Below are positions 24,583 to 31,980 of a stretch of 31,980 nucleotides of DNA, piece by piece. The notes beneath the pieces are model-generated. The model was not told the DNA's origin. It saw only the letters and a list, made by a program, of their open reading frames with translations, and made no database searches. The translations under genes and the position numbers were made by a program. Source of the stretch: Bacteroidota bacterium (GTDB lineage: Bacteria > Bacteroidota > Bacteroidia > Chitinophagales > Chitinophagaceae); NCBI GenBank assembly GCA_023422565.1, contig JAFAGR010000082.1:1-31980 (forward strand), written 5' to 3'. The stretch's first letter is position 1; the number at the start of each line of letters is the position of its first letter.

Positions 24583-25830
24583 ATGGCAAAACAACAAATT
24601 CTACATTGCTCATTTTGCGGCCGCAGCCGTGATGAGGTGAAAATACTTATCGCCGGGCAAGACGGTCACATTTGTGAGAACTGTGTTGAACACGCGCAGG
24701 AGATCATTTCGCAGGAGCTGGCTACGCAAAATGAATTCAAAGGGATCGCTTCCGGAAATGCCGCAGGGAAATTATCTGTAAAGAAACCACTCGAAATAAA
24801 AAAATTCCTCGACGAATATGTCATCGGCCAGGATGACGCAAAGAAAATACTCGCCGTTGCTGTTTACAACCACTACAAAAGACTGAACCAAAAAGTGGAG
24901 AATGATGTGGAGATCGAGAAAAGCAACATCATAATGGTGGGCGAAACAGGTACAGGTAAAACACTTCTTGCAAAGTCTATTGCCCGTATGCTGAATGTAC
25001 CTTTCGCGATTGTTGATGCCACGGTATTTACAGAAGCGGGCTATGTAGGTGAAGATGTGGAAAGCATGCTCACCCGTTTGTTACAGGCCTGTAATTATGA
25101 TGTAGCCGCAGCGGAACGTGGTATTGTTTACATTGATGAGATAGACAAGATCGCGCGCAAAAGCGATAATCCTTCCATCACGCGTGATGTGAGTGGCGAG
25201 GGCGTGCAGCAGGGATTGCTGAAGCTACTCGAAGGAAGTGATGTGCTCGTTCCACCTCAGGGAGGAAGAAAACATCCGGAGCAAAAATTGATAAAAGTAA
25301 ATACACAGAATATCCTATTCATTTGTGGCGGAGCCTTCGATGGAATCGATCGCATCATCGCGCGCCGCATCAACACTAATGCGATAGGCTTCAATGTAAA
25401 TAAGGAACTGCAGGAATACCAGCAGCACAACCTGCTTCAATTTGTAAATGCTGTAGATCTGAAACATTTCGGATTGATACCGGAATTGCTGGGCCGTCTT
25501 CCTGTTGTAACCTATCTTAATCCGCTGGATGCAGAAACACTGCGAAATATTCTAACCCAGCCAAAAAACAGTTTGGTTAAACAATTCACACGCTTGTTTG
25601 AACTGGAAGGCATCACCTTAAAGTTTGAACCTGCAGTATTTGACTTCATGGTTCAAAAAGCCCTCGAATACAAACTTGGTGCGCGTGGCTTAAGATCAAT
25701 TTGTGAAAGCATACTCACTGATGCCATGTACGAACTTCCATCTCAGAAAGTAAAGTCCTTTGAAGTTACACTTGAATATGCGGAAAGGAAATTCAACACC
25801 AGCAAACTTAGTCTGCTGAAAGTAGCTTAG
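24583..25830 (+). CDS. clpX: ClpX, ATP-dependent unfoldase of ClpXP
   Basis: A 415-residue AAA+ unfoldase. The N-terminal zinc-binding domain has C9, C12, C31 and C34 (HCSFCG, CENC). The AAA+ module shows Walker A G120-ETGTGKT, pore-1 loop GYVG (153-156), Walker B YIDE (D185, E186), the ClpP-docking loop IGF (268-270), and the sensor-2 arginine region GARGLRSI. All elements for hexamer assembly, ATP hydrolysis and ClpP binding are present, and length is typical. It completes the clpP-clpP-clpX cluster, though the long repeat-bearing gap and own promoter box suggest partly separate expression. Confidence 0.97.
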   Translation: MAKQQILHCSFCGRSRDEVKILIAGQDGHICENCVEHAQEIISQELATQNEFKGIASGNAAGKLSVKKPLEIKKFLDEYVIGQDDAKKILAVAVYNHYKRLNQKVENDVEIEKSNIIMVGETGTGKTLLAKSIARMLNVPFAIVDATVFTEAGYVGEDVESMLTRLLQACNYDVAAAERGIVYIDEIDKIARKSDNPSITRDVSGEGVQQGLLKLLEGSDVLVPPQGGRKHPEQKLIKVNTQNILFICGGAFDGIDRIIARRINTNAIGFNVNKELQEYQQHNLLQFVNAVDLKHFGLIPELLGRLPVVTYLNPLDAETLRNILTQPKNSLVKQFTRLFELEGITLKFEPAVFDFMVQKALEYKLGARGLRSICESILTDAMYELPSQKVKSFEVTLEYAERKFNTSKLSLLKVA

Positions 25831-25962
25831 GAAATTTGATGGTTTGATAATTTGGTAATTCGATAATGTTCTAACGAAGCCCAGGCAAGGTATGGATCTT
25901 GAATTAAGGGATATTCCTTAATCAACTATCGGCCACAAACTATCACATGCGCAATGTTTCAT

Positions 25963-26373
25963 CTACTTTGAACCACCCAATTTTCCTCCCAAGTAAGCCA
26001 TTGGCAGATACGCCAGCGCAATATCAATCACGCTGTACCATAATGGGGAAGGTAGCATCATCACATTCGCAATTCCGCCGATAAGGAACAATACTCCGAT
26101 GCCTAATGCAAATTTCATTTTGTGATTGGCTGCAAGTTTGGCTGCGGTGTAGGCACCGGCCAGGGTTCCGACGGCATGTGCCAGGAAAGGGAAAAGAAAA
26201 TGTTTTGGTTCAAATAAGGGCATGGCAGCTTTCAGCCCCTCCATAGTGGTAACATCCACACCGGCAGGCGGAGGAATTACAGCGCTGCTCATCATTAATA
26301 TCCCCATGTTTACAAGGCTTCCAATAATAAAGCCCGCAACTACTGCAAGAATATTTTTTAATACAGGGTTCAT
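25963..26373 (-). CDS. Small membrane protein of unknown function
   Basis: A 136-residue protein with about four hydrophobic segments (near residues 6-28, 58-80, 85-108 and 112-130) and a conserved-looking glycine-rich N-terminal helix (AVVAGFIIGSLVNMG). I recognise no enzymatic motif. The start is ATG 26373; the frame extends upstream only through a TTG inside the preceding gene's stop region. It follows the TonB-domain gene with only 11 bases between stop and start, so the two are probably co-transcribed. That junction is itself a copy of the dispersed 19-base motif. Confidence 0.78.
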   Translation of the reverse strand: MNPVLKNILAVVAGFIIGSLVNMGILMMSSAVIPPPAGVDVTTMEGLKAAMPLFEPKHFLFPFLAHAVGTLAGAYTAAKLAANHKMKFALGIGVLFLIGGIANVMMLPSPLWYSVIDIALAYLPMAYLGGKLGGSK

Positions 26374-26392
26374 GGTTAATAGCTTTAGTCCC
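26374..26392 (-). repeat. Dispersed 19-base motif at a stop-start junction
   Basis: On the minus strand this reads GGGACTAAAGCTATTAACC, followed at once by the ATG of the membrane-protein gene. The TAA inside the motif (26387-26385) is the stop codon of the TonB-domain gene. Confidence 0.7.
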
Positions 26393-26816
26393 AAACAATG
26401 TTGTAATCTACATCAAATCGCACTTCCTGTGTTCGATAAACCTGGATCGTTTTGCCATTCTGTATTGCAGGCTTCCATTTAGGACTTTTTTTTAGCGCCT
26501 TTATCACCTCGCGTTCCATACCATATCCTCGCTTTATCAGGGCCTCAATGTTTGCGAGTGACCCATCCGGCATTACCGAAAAACCCACTATAATCCGGTA
26601 TACACCTATCGGTGCATGGTTGAATGTGGCAATGCTGTAGTCGATTTGCTTGTTAAGAAAATTGATCCATTGAAAATCCGGATAAGCATCCCGGTCTTCC
26701 ATGGAGCCTTCGTCAACCGTTTTGCTTTTTACGTTGGAGGAATCGATAGGGAATTGACAATAGCCATCCCCCGGTGTTGCCAGAAGGATCACAAAAAGTA
26801 ACAAAATATGATTCAT
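26385..26816 (-). CDS. Exported TonB C-terminal-domain protein without visible membrane anchor
   Basis: A 143-residue protein with an N-terminal signal peptide (MNHILLLFVILLATPGDGYC) and a TonB C-terminal domain filling about residues 65-140: IIVGFSVMPDGSL, a helix with EREVIKALKKSPKWKPAIQNGK, and a final strand VRFDV. TonB domains normally contact outer-membrane receptors and are tethered to the inner membrane by an N-terminal helix and a proline-rich linker; here the linker is missing and the helix looks cleavable. It may be a free periplasmic domain used by another system, or the leader may remain as an anchor. Its 5' leader lies in the first unit of the tandem repeat array upstream. Confidence 0.83.
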   Translation of the reverse strand: MNHILLLFVILLATPGDGYCQFPIDSSNVKSKTVDEGSMEDRDAYPDFQWINFLNKQIDYSIATFNHAPIGVYRIIVGFSVMPDGSLANIEALIKRGYGMEREVIKALKKSPKWKPAIQNGKTIQVYRTQEVRFDVDYNIVWD

Positions 26817-27480
26817 AAAAAGTCAGGTTAAGTATTGGCTATGATGAAAAGGCGTGCTAAACTATTAACCATTATTTCAAAAATAAATCAATTTAAAGGC
26901 ATGCCGGTGAGCCTTTACCCGGCAATACCGCTGCTTCATGCAAAGCTGGCTTAATATTGCGAGGCTGAAATTGCGCACTAAGCTATTAACCATACTTTCA
27001 AATCTAAATAGACCTGGGGCAGGCCCCGAATATTTGAACCCGGTGATCCCGAATTTCATGTAAAGCAGGTTAAGTATTGGCTATGATGAAAATGCGTACT
27101 AAACTATTAACCATAATTTCAAAAATAAATCAATTTAAAGGCATAGCTGCTGAGCCTTTACCCGGCAATGCCGCTGCTTCATGCAAAGCTGGATTAATAT
27201 TGCGATGCTGATAAATGCGCACTAAGCTATTAACCATACTTTCAAATCTAAATAGACCTGGGGCAGGCCCCGAATATTTGAACCCGGTGATTCCGAATTT
27301 CATGTAAAGCAGGTTAAGTATTGGCTATGATGAAAATGCGTACTAAACTATTAACCATAATTTCAAAAATAAATCAATTTAAAGGCATAGCTGGTGAGCC
27401 TTTACCCGACAATGCCGTTGTTTCATGCAAAGCTGGATTAATATTGCGAGGCTGAAAATGCACATTAAACTATTAACCCA
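26812..27480. repeat. Composite tandem repeat array, ~242-bp units of two ~121-bp halves
   Basis: Units begin with CAGGTTAAGTATTGGCTATG at 26824, 27066 and 27310 (spacing 242 and 244); the third is cut short near 27480. Each unit has two related halves (A and B), each with the 19-base motif: 26852, 26973, 27094, 27217, 27338 and 27460, about 121 bases apart. A halves read GCGTRCTAAACTATTAACC and B halves GCGCACTAAGCTATTAACC; the last copy is divergent. Units 2 and 3 are almost identical. B halves hold a GGGGC/GCCCC hairpin and A halves a TGCCGG/CCGGCA-type one. The array fills most of the 805-base region between the divergent TonB-domain gene and purA; no gene is seen in it. Confidence 0.9.
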
Positions 27481-27621
27481 ACCTGCAATTATAAAATGAT
27501 TTTTAGGGAAGAGCCAATAAGTGGGAATGGCCCTGATTTTTTAAATGCCCTAAAGAGGTAATCTCCCGTCCGCCAATTTCAACTACTTTCGCGGAACAAT
27601 CTGCAAGCTAAAAAACTAAAA

Positions 27622-28884
27622 ATGGTGGATGTTATTCTAGGCCTTCAATGGGGAGATGAAGGAAAAGGAAAGATCGTTGACTTTTTTGCTAAGAACTATG
27701 ATGTTGTTGCACGTTTCCAGGGTGGCCCAAATGCCGGCCATACACTTTATGTTGACGGAAAGAAGGTAGTGTTGCATCAGATACCCAGTGGCATCTTTCA
27801 CTCAAAACTTACCAACCTTATCGGTAATGGCGTAGTGCTTGACCCGGTAACACTGCGCCGTGAATGCAGCGCAGTAGAAGCTTTAGGCGTCGATCCGCGA
27901 AAAAATCTTTACATCAGTGAACGCACGCATCTTATTCTTCCCACTCATCGTGCGCTTGATAAGGCAAGCGAAACAAGCAAGGGCAATGATAAAATAGGAA
28001 GTACTTTAAAAGGCATCGGTCCTACCTATATGGACAAGACCGGGCGTAATGGCTTACGCGTAGGTGACCTGCTGGACAAGTCCTTCACTACGCAATACAT
28101 CAAGCTGCGGATGAAGCATCAAAGGCTGTTGGATAATTTCAATTTTCAAGAAGATATTTCACAATGGGAGGAAGAGTTTTTTGAAGCAGTTGATTTTCTT
28201 CGTGAGTTTAAAGTGGTGAATGGTGAGTATTTCATAAATGAAAAAATTGCTGCCGGTCAGCGTGTACTTGCAGAAGGCGCACAGGGAAGTATGTTGGATG
28301 TTGACTTCGGTACTTTTCCCTTTGTTACCAGCAGCAATACTATCTCCGCGGGCGTTTGTACGGGCCTTGGTATTCCACCCCAGCGTATTCGTGAAGTGAT
28401 CGGTATTACGAAAGCCTATTGCACGCGTGTCGGCAGCGGACCTTTCCCAACTGAGTTGCTCGACGAAACAGGAGAGGCCATCAGGAAGGCCGGTAATGAG
28501 TTCGGCGCCACCACGGGCAGGCCGCGAAGATGCGGATGGATAGATCTTGTAGCATTGAAATTCGCGAACATGATTAACGGCGTTACTCAGATCGTAATGA
28601 CCAAGGCAGACATTTTAGATTCCCTTGAGGAGCTGAAGGTTTGTAAGGCGTATATAGCCAACGGTGAAGAGCTGAGCCGTGTTCCATTCCAGATGAACAG
28701 GATGCAGCTGGAGCCGGTGTACGAAAGTTTTGAGGGATGGAAAACTGATATTTCTTCAATCGCTCAATTTGATGATATGCCGCAAAAAATGAAAACGTAT
28801 ATCGAATATCTTCAGACATTTCTGAATGTGCCCATTAAGTACATCAGTAATGGCCCGGGGCGCGATCAAATCGTTTCAGTTTAA
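27622..28884 (+). CDS. purA: Adenylosuccinate synthase
   Basis: A 420-residue cytoplasmic enzyme that joins IMP and aspartate using GTP, the first committed step from IMP to AMP. The N-terminal P-loop-like block is GLQWGDEGKGK with catalytic D12, and the second catalytic residue is H40 in GGPNAGHTLY. Further family phrases are IGSTLKGIGPTYMDK, LAEGAQGSMLDVDFGTFPFVTSSNT and TGRPRRCGW. Length is standard. A one-mismatch promoter box (TACTTTCG, 27584-27591) precedes it, and the tandem repeat array ends about 140 bases upstream. Confidence 0.97.
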   Translation: MVDVILGLQWGDEGKGKIVDFFAKNYDVVARFQGGPNAGHTLYVDGKKVVLHQIPSGIFHSKLTNLIGNGVVLDPVTLRRECSAVEALGVDPRKNLYISERTHLILPTHRALDKASETSKGNDKIGSTLKGIGPTYMDKTGRNGLRVGDLLDKSFTTQYIKLRMKHQRLLDNFNFQEDISQWEEEFFEAVDFLREFKVVNGEYFINEKIAAGQRVLAEGAQGSMLDVDFGTFPFVTSSNTISAGVCTGLGIPPQRIREVIGITKAYCTRVGSGPFPTELLDETGEAIRKAGNEFGATTGRPRRCGWIDLVALKFANMINGVTQIVMTKADILDSLEELKVCKAYIANGEELSRVPFQMNRMQLEPVYESFEGWKTDISSIAQFDDMPQKMKTYIEYLQTFLNVPIKYISNGPGRDQIVSV

Positions 28885-28957
28885 AGAAGAAAATTCAACC
28901 AAAAAATATTTGGCAGATTAAAATTTCAGTAGAAAATTTACAGCGTAATCACTAACT

Positions 28958-29401
28958 ATGGCAATGAAATCGGATAAAGGAAATAAGGGTGTGAAGAAAG
29001 ATGCCGCACCTAAGAAAGCAGCCGCTAAAAAGGCGGACGTGAAAAAGAAATCTGAAGAGGAGGATGATGATCTGGAAGATCCGGATGATGAATTGGAAGA
29101 TGTAAAACCTTCCTCATCAAAAAAATCTTCCGCCAAAAAACGTGCATCTGATGATGATGAAGATGATGACATTGATGCAGACGAACCCGAAGACGATTGG
29201 GAAAAAGGCGATGAAGAAGAGGATAGCTGGGATCCCGACTTTGATGAATTCGATCTTCCAAAGTCAAAGACCAAGAAGGCCACAGGTAAGAAATCAAAGG
29301 ACGATGATGATGATCTGAAAATGGACGATGATTTTAAAGAGCTTGGCTTGTTTGATGATATGGATGATGCAGGCAGCGGGGATTTCGATGACGACTATTA
29401 A
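28958..29401 (+). CDS. Highly charged, probably disordered protein of unknown function
   Basis: A 147-residue protein of extremely biased composition: a lysine/alanine-rich N-terminus resembling histone H1-like tails (about residues 4-33), then alternating acidic D/E blocks and short serine/lysine patches, ending in an aspartate-rich tail (FDDMDDAGSGDFDDDY). No folded domain is visible. It is read as a real gene because its frame is fully open, it starts 73 bases after purA, and its stop overlaps the pabB start by one base (TAATG at 29399-29403), which implies coupled translation. The function is unknown; nucleic-acid or protein binding through charge is a guess. A second ATG two codons downstream is an equally possible start. 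Confidence 0.75.
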   Translation: MAMKSDKGNKGVKKDAAPKKAAAKKADVKKKSEEEDDDLEDPDDELEDVKPSSSKKSSAKKRASDDDEDDDIDADEPEDDWEKGDEEEDSWDPDFDEFDLPKSKTKKATGKKSKDDDDDLKMDDDFKELGLFDDMDDAGSGDFDDDY

Positions 29402-30678
29402 TGGAAAATATTAAGACACATTTTACGGTCCCCGATCGTAAACTGTTTGAAACGAAAATGTTGAACTGGTTGAAACGGTTCAACATTTTTTGTTTTTTGA
29501 ATAACAACGGCTTCCCGGAGCCTGATGCCTTTGATTGCTATGTGGCAGTAGGAGTAGAGGAAGAGATAGTGTTGAACCGTAATGAATCACCTTTTGAGAA
29601 ACTACAGGAGTTTCATGACCGCCACGGTTCCTGGCTTTTCGGCCATTTTAATTATGAGCTGAACACCGGCTTACCACAGCTCAAGAGAGCTACGATAGAA
29701 TTCCCTGACGGATACTTTTTTTCGCCGGAGATCATCTTCCGCATAAAGGACAAGGAAGTGGAATCTCTGAAATGCAAGGGGGATCCCTCTGTCATATTTA
29801 GCGAGATCATGAATTCCACGGATGAATTTTTGTCTTCTAAAAAATCTTCGTCTATCCGTTCCCGTATTTCAAAAGATGAATACCTGCGCGCGATTGAAAA
29901 TGTAAAGCGGCACATAAAGCTGGGGGATTGTTATGAACTGAACTTCTGCCAGGAGTTTTACTCGGATGTGGATGATGATCCCGCAGGCTTGTACCGTCGT
30001 TTGAACAAAATTTCACCGCAACCCTTTTCCGCTTTCTACAGGGTGAATGGCAACTACTGTTGCTGTGCAAGCCCTGAACGATTTTTGAAGAAGACAGCGC
30101 GTCAATTACTATCGCAGCCGATAAAAGGCACGGCGCCACGGGGAGAAGACGCCGTGAAGGATGAGGAAAATTTTCTTTCGTTGAAGAACAGCGCGAAAGA
30201 CAAAAGTGAGAATGTGATGGTGGTTGATCTGGTGAGAAATGACCTGAGCCGCGTATGCAAGCCCGGTACGGTACGCGTACCGGAATTATTTAGCATTCGT
30301 TCCTTTCCCGGTGTTCATCAAATGATAAGTACGGTTACCGGGGAAATGGAGGACAGAGTACAATTCAGCGAAGCTTTGAAAGTTGCATTTCCGATGGGTT
30401 CTATGACCGGGGCTCCAAAGGTTCGCGTAATGCAATTGATCGATGAATATGAAGCCTCGGCACGGGGATTATTCTCGGGTTCAATTGGCTACATCACACC
30501 GGAAGGTGATTTCGATTTTAATGTGGTGATACGATCGCTGTTTTTTAATGAAGACGAAAAAAAACTGGCCTTCATGGCCGGTGGTGGTATCACGCATTAC
30601 AGTGATGCGGAATCAGAATATGAAGAATCGCTTTTAAAAACAGCAGCCATCAGAAAACTGCTGGATGAACCGCATTGA
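29401..30678 (+). CDS. pabB: Aminodeoxychorismate synthase component I
   Basis: A 425-residue chorismate-utilising enzyme that makes 4-amino-4-deoxychorismate for folate synthesis. The C-terminal catalytic domain (about 160-420) has the decisive PIKGT motif with K242, typical of PabB; anthranilate synthases have PIAGT. Other family blocks are YELNFCQEF, CCASPERF, VMVVDLVRNDLSRVC, FPMGSMTGAPKVR and GLFSGSIGY. The N-terminal part (1-150) is divergent, as usual. The glutamine amidotransferase partner (PabA) and the lyase (PabC) are not in the window. Its ATG overlaps the stop of the preceding charged protein, and its stop abuts that of the convergent transglycosylase gene. Confidence 0.92.
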   Translation: MENIKTHFTVPDRKLFETKMLNWLKRFNIFCFLNNNGFPEPDAFDCYVAVGVEEEIVLNRNESPFEKLQEFHDRHGSWLFGHFNYELNTGLPQLKRATIEFPDGYFFSPEIIFRIKDKEVESLKCKGDPSVIFSEIMNSTDEFLSSKKSSSIRSRISKDEYLRAIENVKRHIKLGDCYELNFCQEFYSDVDDDPAGLYRRLNKISPQPFSAFYRVNGNYCCCASPERFLKKTARQLLSQPIKGTAPRGEDAVKDEENFLSLKNSAKDKSENVMVVDLVRNDLSRVCKPGTVRVPELFSIRSFPGVHQMISTVTGEMEDRVQFSEALKVAFPMGSMTGAPKVRVMQLIDEYEASARGLFSGSIGYITPEGDFDFNVVIRSLFFNEDEKKLAFMAGGGITHYSDAESEYEESLLKTAAIRKLLDEPH

Positions 30679-31815
30679 TCATTTCCCTTTTTTTCTGACT
30701 GATCTTTTAGGGTAAACGGTTTTTGTATTGGGTATATCCGGTTCTCCCAATAGCAACTGAACGGATTCGTTGAGGATGGTATAACGATTTGCCAGGAACA
30801 TTTCCATTTTATCAGCCGGAAGTAAAAGATCGAACTGCCCGTTCTTTCCAAGCCGGAGGTCGAACATGGGGTTGTATTTGTTGAATTCGGAAAGCTCCAT
30901 AGACAAATGCTTTGCAATGACCGTGGAATTATATTTTCCGGAAATGGTTTGCTTTTGAGCGTTTTCCAACTCCACTGCGGTCAGCGAAGGATTGTTATCG
31001 TAAGGATTGTCTTCCATACCCGCCATGGAACCATTACTAAGCAAGTCCGTTCCGCCGTTCGCTTCCATTACATAATGCGTTGCGATGAATTTTTTTACGT
31101 GGTTCCTGCTTTCCTGAGGTAGGTAATATTGAAGATCCCAGAAATTTCGGCTGCCGCTTTTTTTCATGGCATCAAAAACCCGCCCGGGGCCACCATTATA
31201 GGCAGCGATCACCAACAACCAATCATGCATTTGTTTGTAAAGGGTGAGCAGGTAACGTGCTGCGGCGTGGGTGCTTTTAAGGTAGTCGCGACGCTCATCA
31301 TATTTATCGTTTACCACCAAACCGTAGTCGCGTGCGGTGTAAGGCATGAATTGCCATGGCCCGCCGGCACCGGCCCAACTCGTGGCGGAAGTTTGCAGAT
31401 TGCTCTCAATTACGGCGAGGTATTTTAATTCGCGGGGAAGGCCATATTGGCTGAACACCTGGTCGATCAAATTAAAATACGGTGTTCCCCAACTGCGCAT
31501 TTTCTCCAACTGCCCGGAGTGCTTTCGAAGATAATCCTGCATATATCCTTCTGCATGCGGATTTACCTGGCTGCTGTAAGGCAGGGCCGGATTGTAACGG
31601 AACTTTGAAAAAAGATTTTTAAATCCATAACGGGTGATCTCACTGATGTATTGAACCTTGTCTTTTGAAGGCTTTGAAGCGGGAACTTCCATCGCATCGA
31701 TCTCTTGCTCGCGGTCTGCGATGATGACTGTATCCGGCACGGAAAGCGTATCACCCTGTGAGAAGGCCATTACCGGCATCCCGAGGCAAAAAAAGTATAT
31801 GAAAAATTTCAGCAT
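30679..31815 (-). CDS. MltD-like membrane-bound or periplasmic lytic transglycosylase
   Basis: A 378-residue exported enzyme that should cleave peptidoglycan glycan strands. It has a signal peptide (MLKFFIYFFCLGMPVMAFS, cleavage before QG) and an SLT (GH23) domain at about residues 110-260. Catalytic glutamate is E137 (AVIESNLQTSA), followed by the family phrases GGPWQFMPYTARDYGL and AAYNGGPGRV, and the MltD-type end NHVKKFIATHYVM. Residues about 285-345 (VIAKHLSMELSEFNKYNP...) look like one weak LysM-type cell-wall binding repeat. MltD of E. coli has two or more clear LysM repeats, so this is a reduced version. It converges on pabB with no spacer. Confidence 0.92.
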   Translation of the reverse strand: MLKFFIYFFCLGMPVMAFSQGDTLSVPDTVIIADREQEIDAMEVPASKPSKDKVQYISEITRYGFKNLFSKFRYNPALPYSSQVNPHAEGYMQDYLRKHSGQLEKMRSWGTPYFNLIDQVFSQYGLPRELKYLAVIESNLQTSATSWAGAGGPWQFMPYTARDYGLVVNDKYDERRDYLKSTHAAARYLLTLYKQMHDWLLVIAAYNGGPGRVFDAMKKSGSRNFWDLQYYLPQESRNHVKKFIATHYVMEANGGTDLLSNGSMAGMEDNPYDNNPSLTAVELENAQKQTISGKYNSTVIAKHLSMELSEFNKYNPMFDLRLGKNGQFDLLLPADKMEMFLANRYTILNESVQLLLGEPDIPNTKTVYPKRSVRKKGK

Positions 31816-31888
31816 ATCGTAGTGTAAAGATACTTTATATGAAAGGAACGCGGCTTCGGGTAGATTTTTCCAAACGTTAAATTGGAAA

Positions 31889-31930
31889 GGTGCAAGCCGC
31901 AGGGTGCAGGCTACAGGGTGCAGGGCCGAA
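31889..31930. repeat. Three 14-bp direct repeats
   Basis: GGTGCAAGCCGCAG, GGTGCAGGCTACAG and GGTGCAGGGCCGAA follow one another in exact 14-base steps (31889, 31903, 31917) upstream of the transglycosylase gene. The last is degenerate after nine bases. It looks like simple-repeat filler near the window edge. Confidence 0.65.
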
Positions 31931-31980
31931 TTTTAAATTATAAATCATTGCTGTCCGGTAAAAATCGGGATAATATTTTG

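Noticed and set aside
23923..24640. Long overlapping frames on both strands between clpP and clpX (224 and 125 codons)
   Set aside because: They run through hairpin and microsatellite sequence and into the clpP or clpX genes; the encoded residues reflect simple repeats (for example GLWVMGFGWWVVGCG).
26877..27059. A 60-codon minus-strand frame in the tandem array
   Set aside because: It lies wholly inside non-coding repeat sequence and is not maintained at full length in the other units.
26820..27480. CRISPR array
   Set aside because: The repeated units are ~121/242 bp and alike along much of their length. There are no short identical repeats with unique spacers, and no cas genes nearby.
28958..29401. 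Minus-strand serine-rich frame (121 codons) opposite the charged protein
   Set aside because: Poly-Ser is the expected antisense reading of Asp/Glu codon runs; the plus-strand frame is the one joined to pabB by stop-start overlap.

Overview
The window looks like chromosomal DNA of a Bacteroidota bacterium, most likely Chitinophagaceae or a close relative. Supporting signs are two giant secreted proteins with type IX secretion (T9SS) C-terminal sorting domains, promoters of the Bacteroidota type (TTTG-N19-TAnnTTTG, matched exactly in front of atpA), two adjacent clpP genes, a long AtpB with a cleavable leader, and few Shine-Dalgarno sites. The family-level placement is inference.

Layout. 1-1041 (minus): an OmpR/PhoB-type response regulator followed by the start of its sensor kinase, cut by the window edge. 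1195-5217 (plus): an exported 736-residue protein of unknown function with a caspase/CHAT-like His-Cys pair near its C-terminus, then an MsbA-type ABC exporter. 5291-7811 (plus): the F0-side ATP synthase genes atpB-atpE-atpF-atpH, with a strong hairpin between atpE and atpF and a terminator after atpH. 7857-20236: a roughly 12.5-kb block separates atpH from atpA. It holds an IS1595-like transposase relative that lacks most of its DDE core, intergenic repeats, and two convergently placed minus-strand genes for giant secreted proteins. One (1520 aa) has an adhesin-like layout and the other (1918 aa) is an M36 fungalysin-type metalloprotease. Each carries eight ~90-residue Ig-like repeats. 20315-21892: atpA with its own consensus promoter and its own terminator. 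atpG, atpD and atpC are not in the window.

22079-25830 (plus): a YugP-like membrane zinc metallopeptidase, then clpP-clpP-clpX, a complete ClpXP protease module with two full catalytic triads. 25963-26816 (minus): a TonB C-terminal-domain protein and a small membrane protein, joined by an 11-bp stop-start gap lying inside a copy of a dispersed repeat. 26812-27480: a composite tandem repeat of about 242 bp, each unit made of two ~121-bp halves. 27622-30678 (plus): purA, a highly charged disordered protein, and pabB translationally coupled to it. 30679-31815 (minus): a MltD-like lytic transglycosylase, whose stop codon abuts that of pabB.

The least expected structure is a 19-base motif (consensus GCGYRCTAARCTATTAACC). 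It occurs ten times, only between genes: six times in the tandem array, three times around the transposase relative, and once at a gene junction. Other points of interest are the caspase-like exported protein, the split ATP synthase locus, and a strict 7-bp C-tract ladder upstream of clpX.
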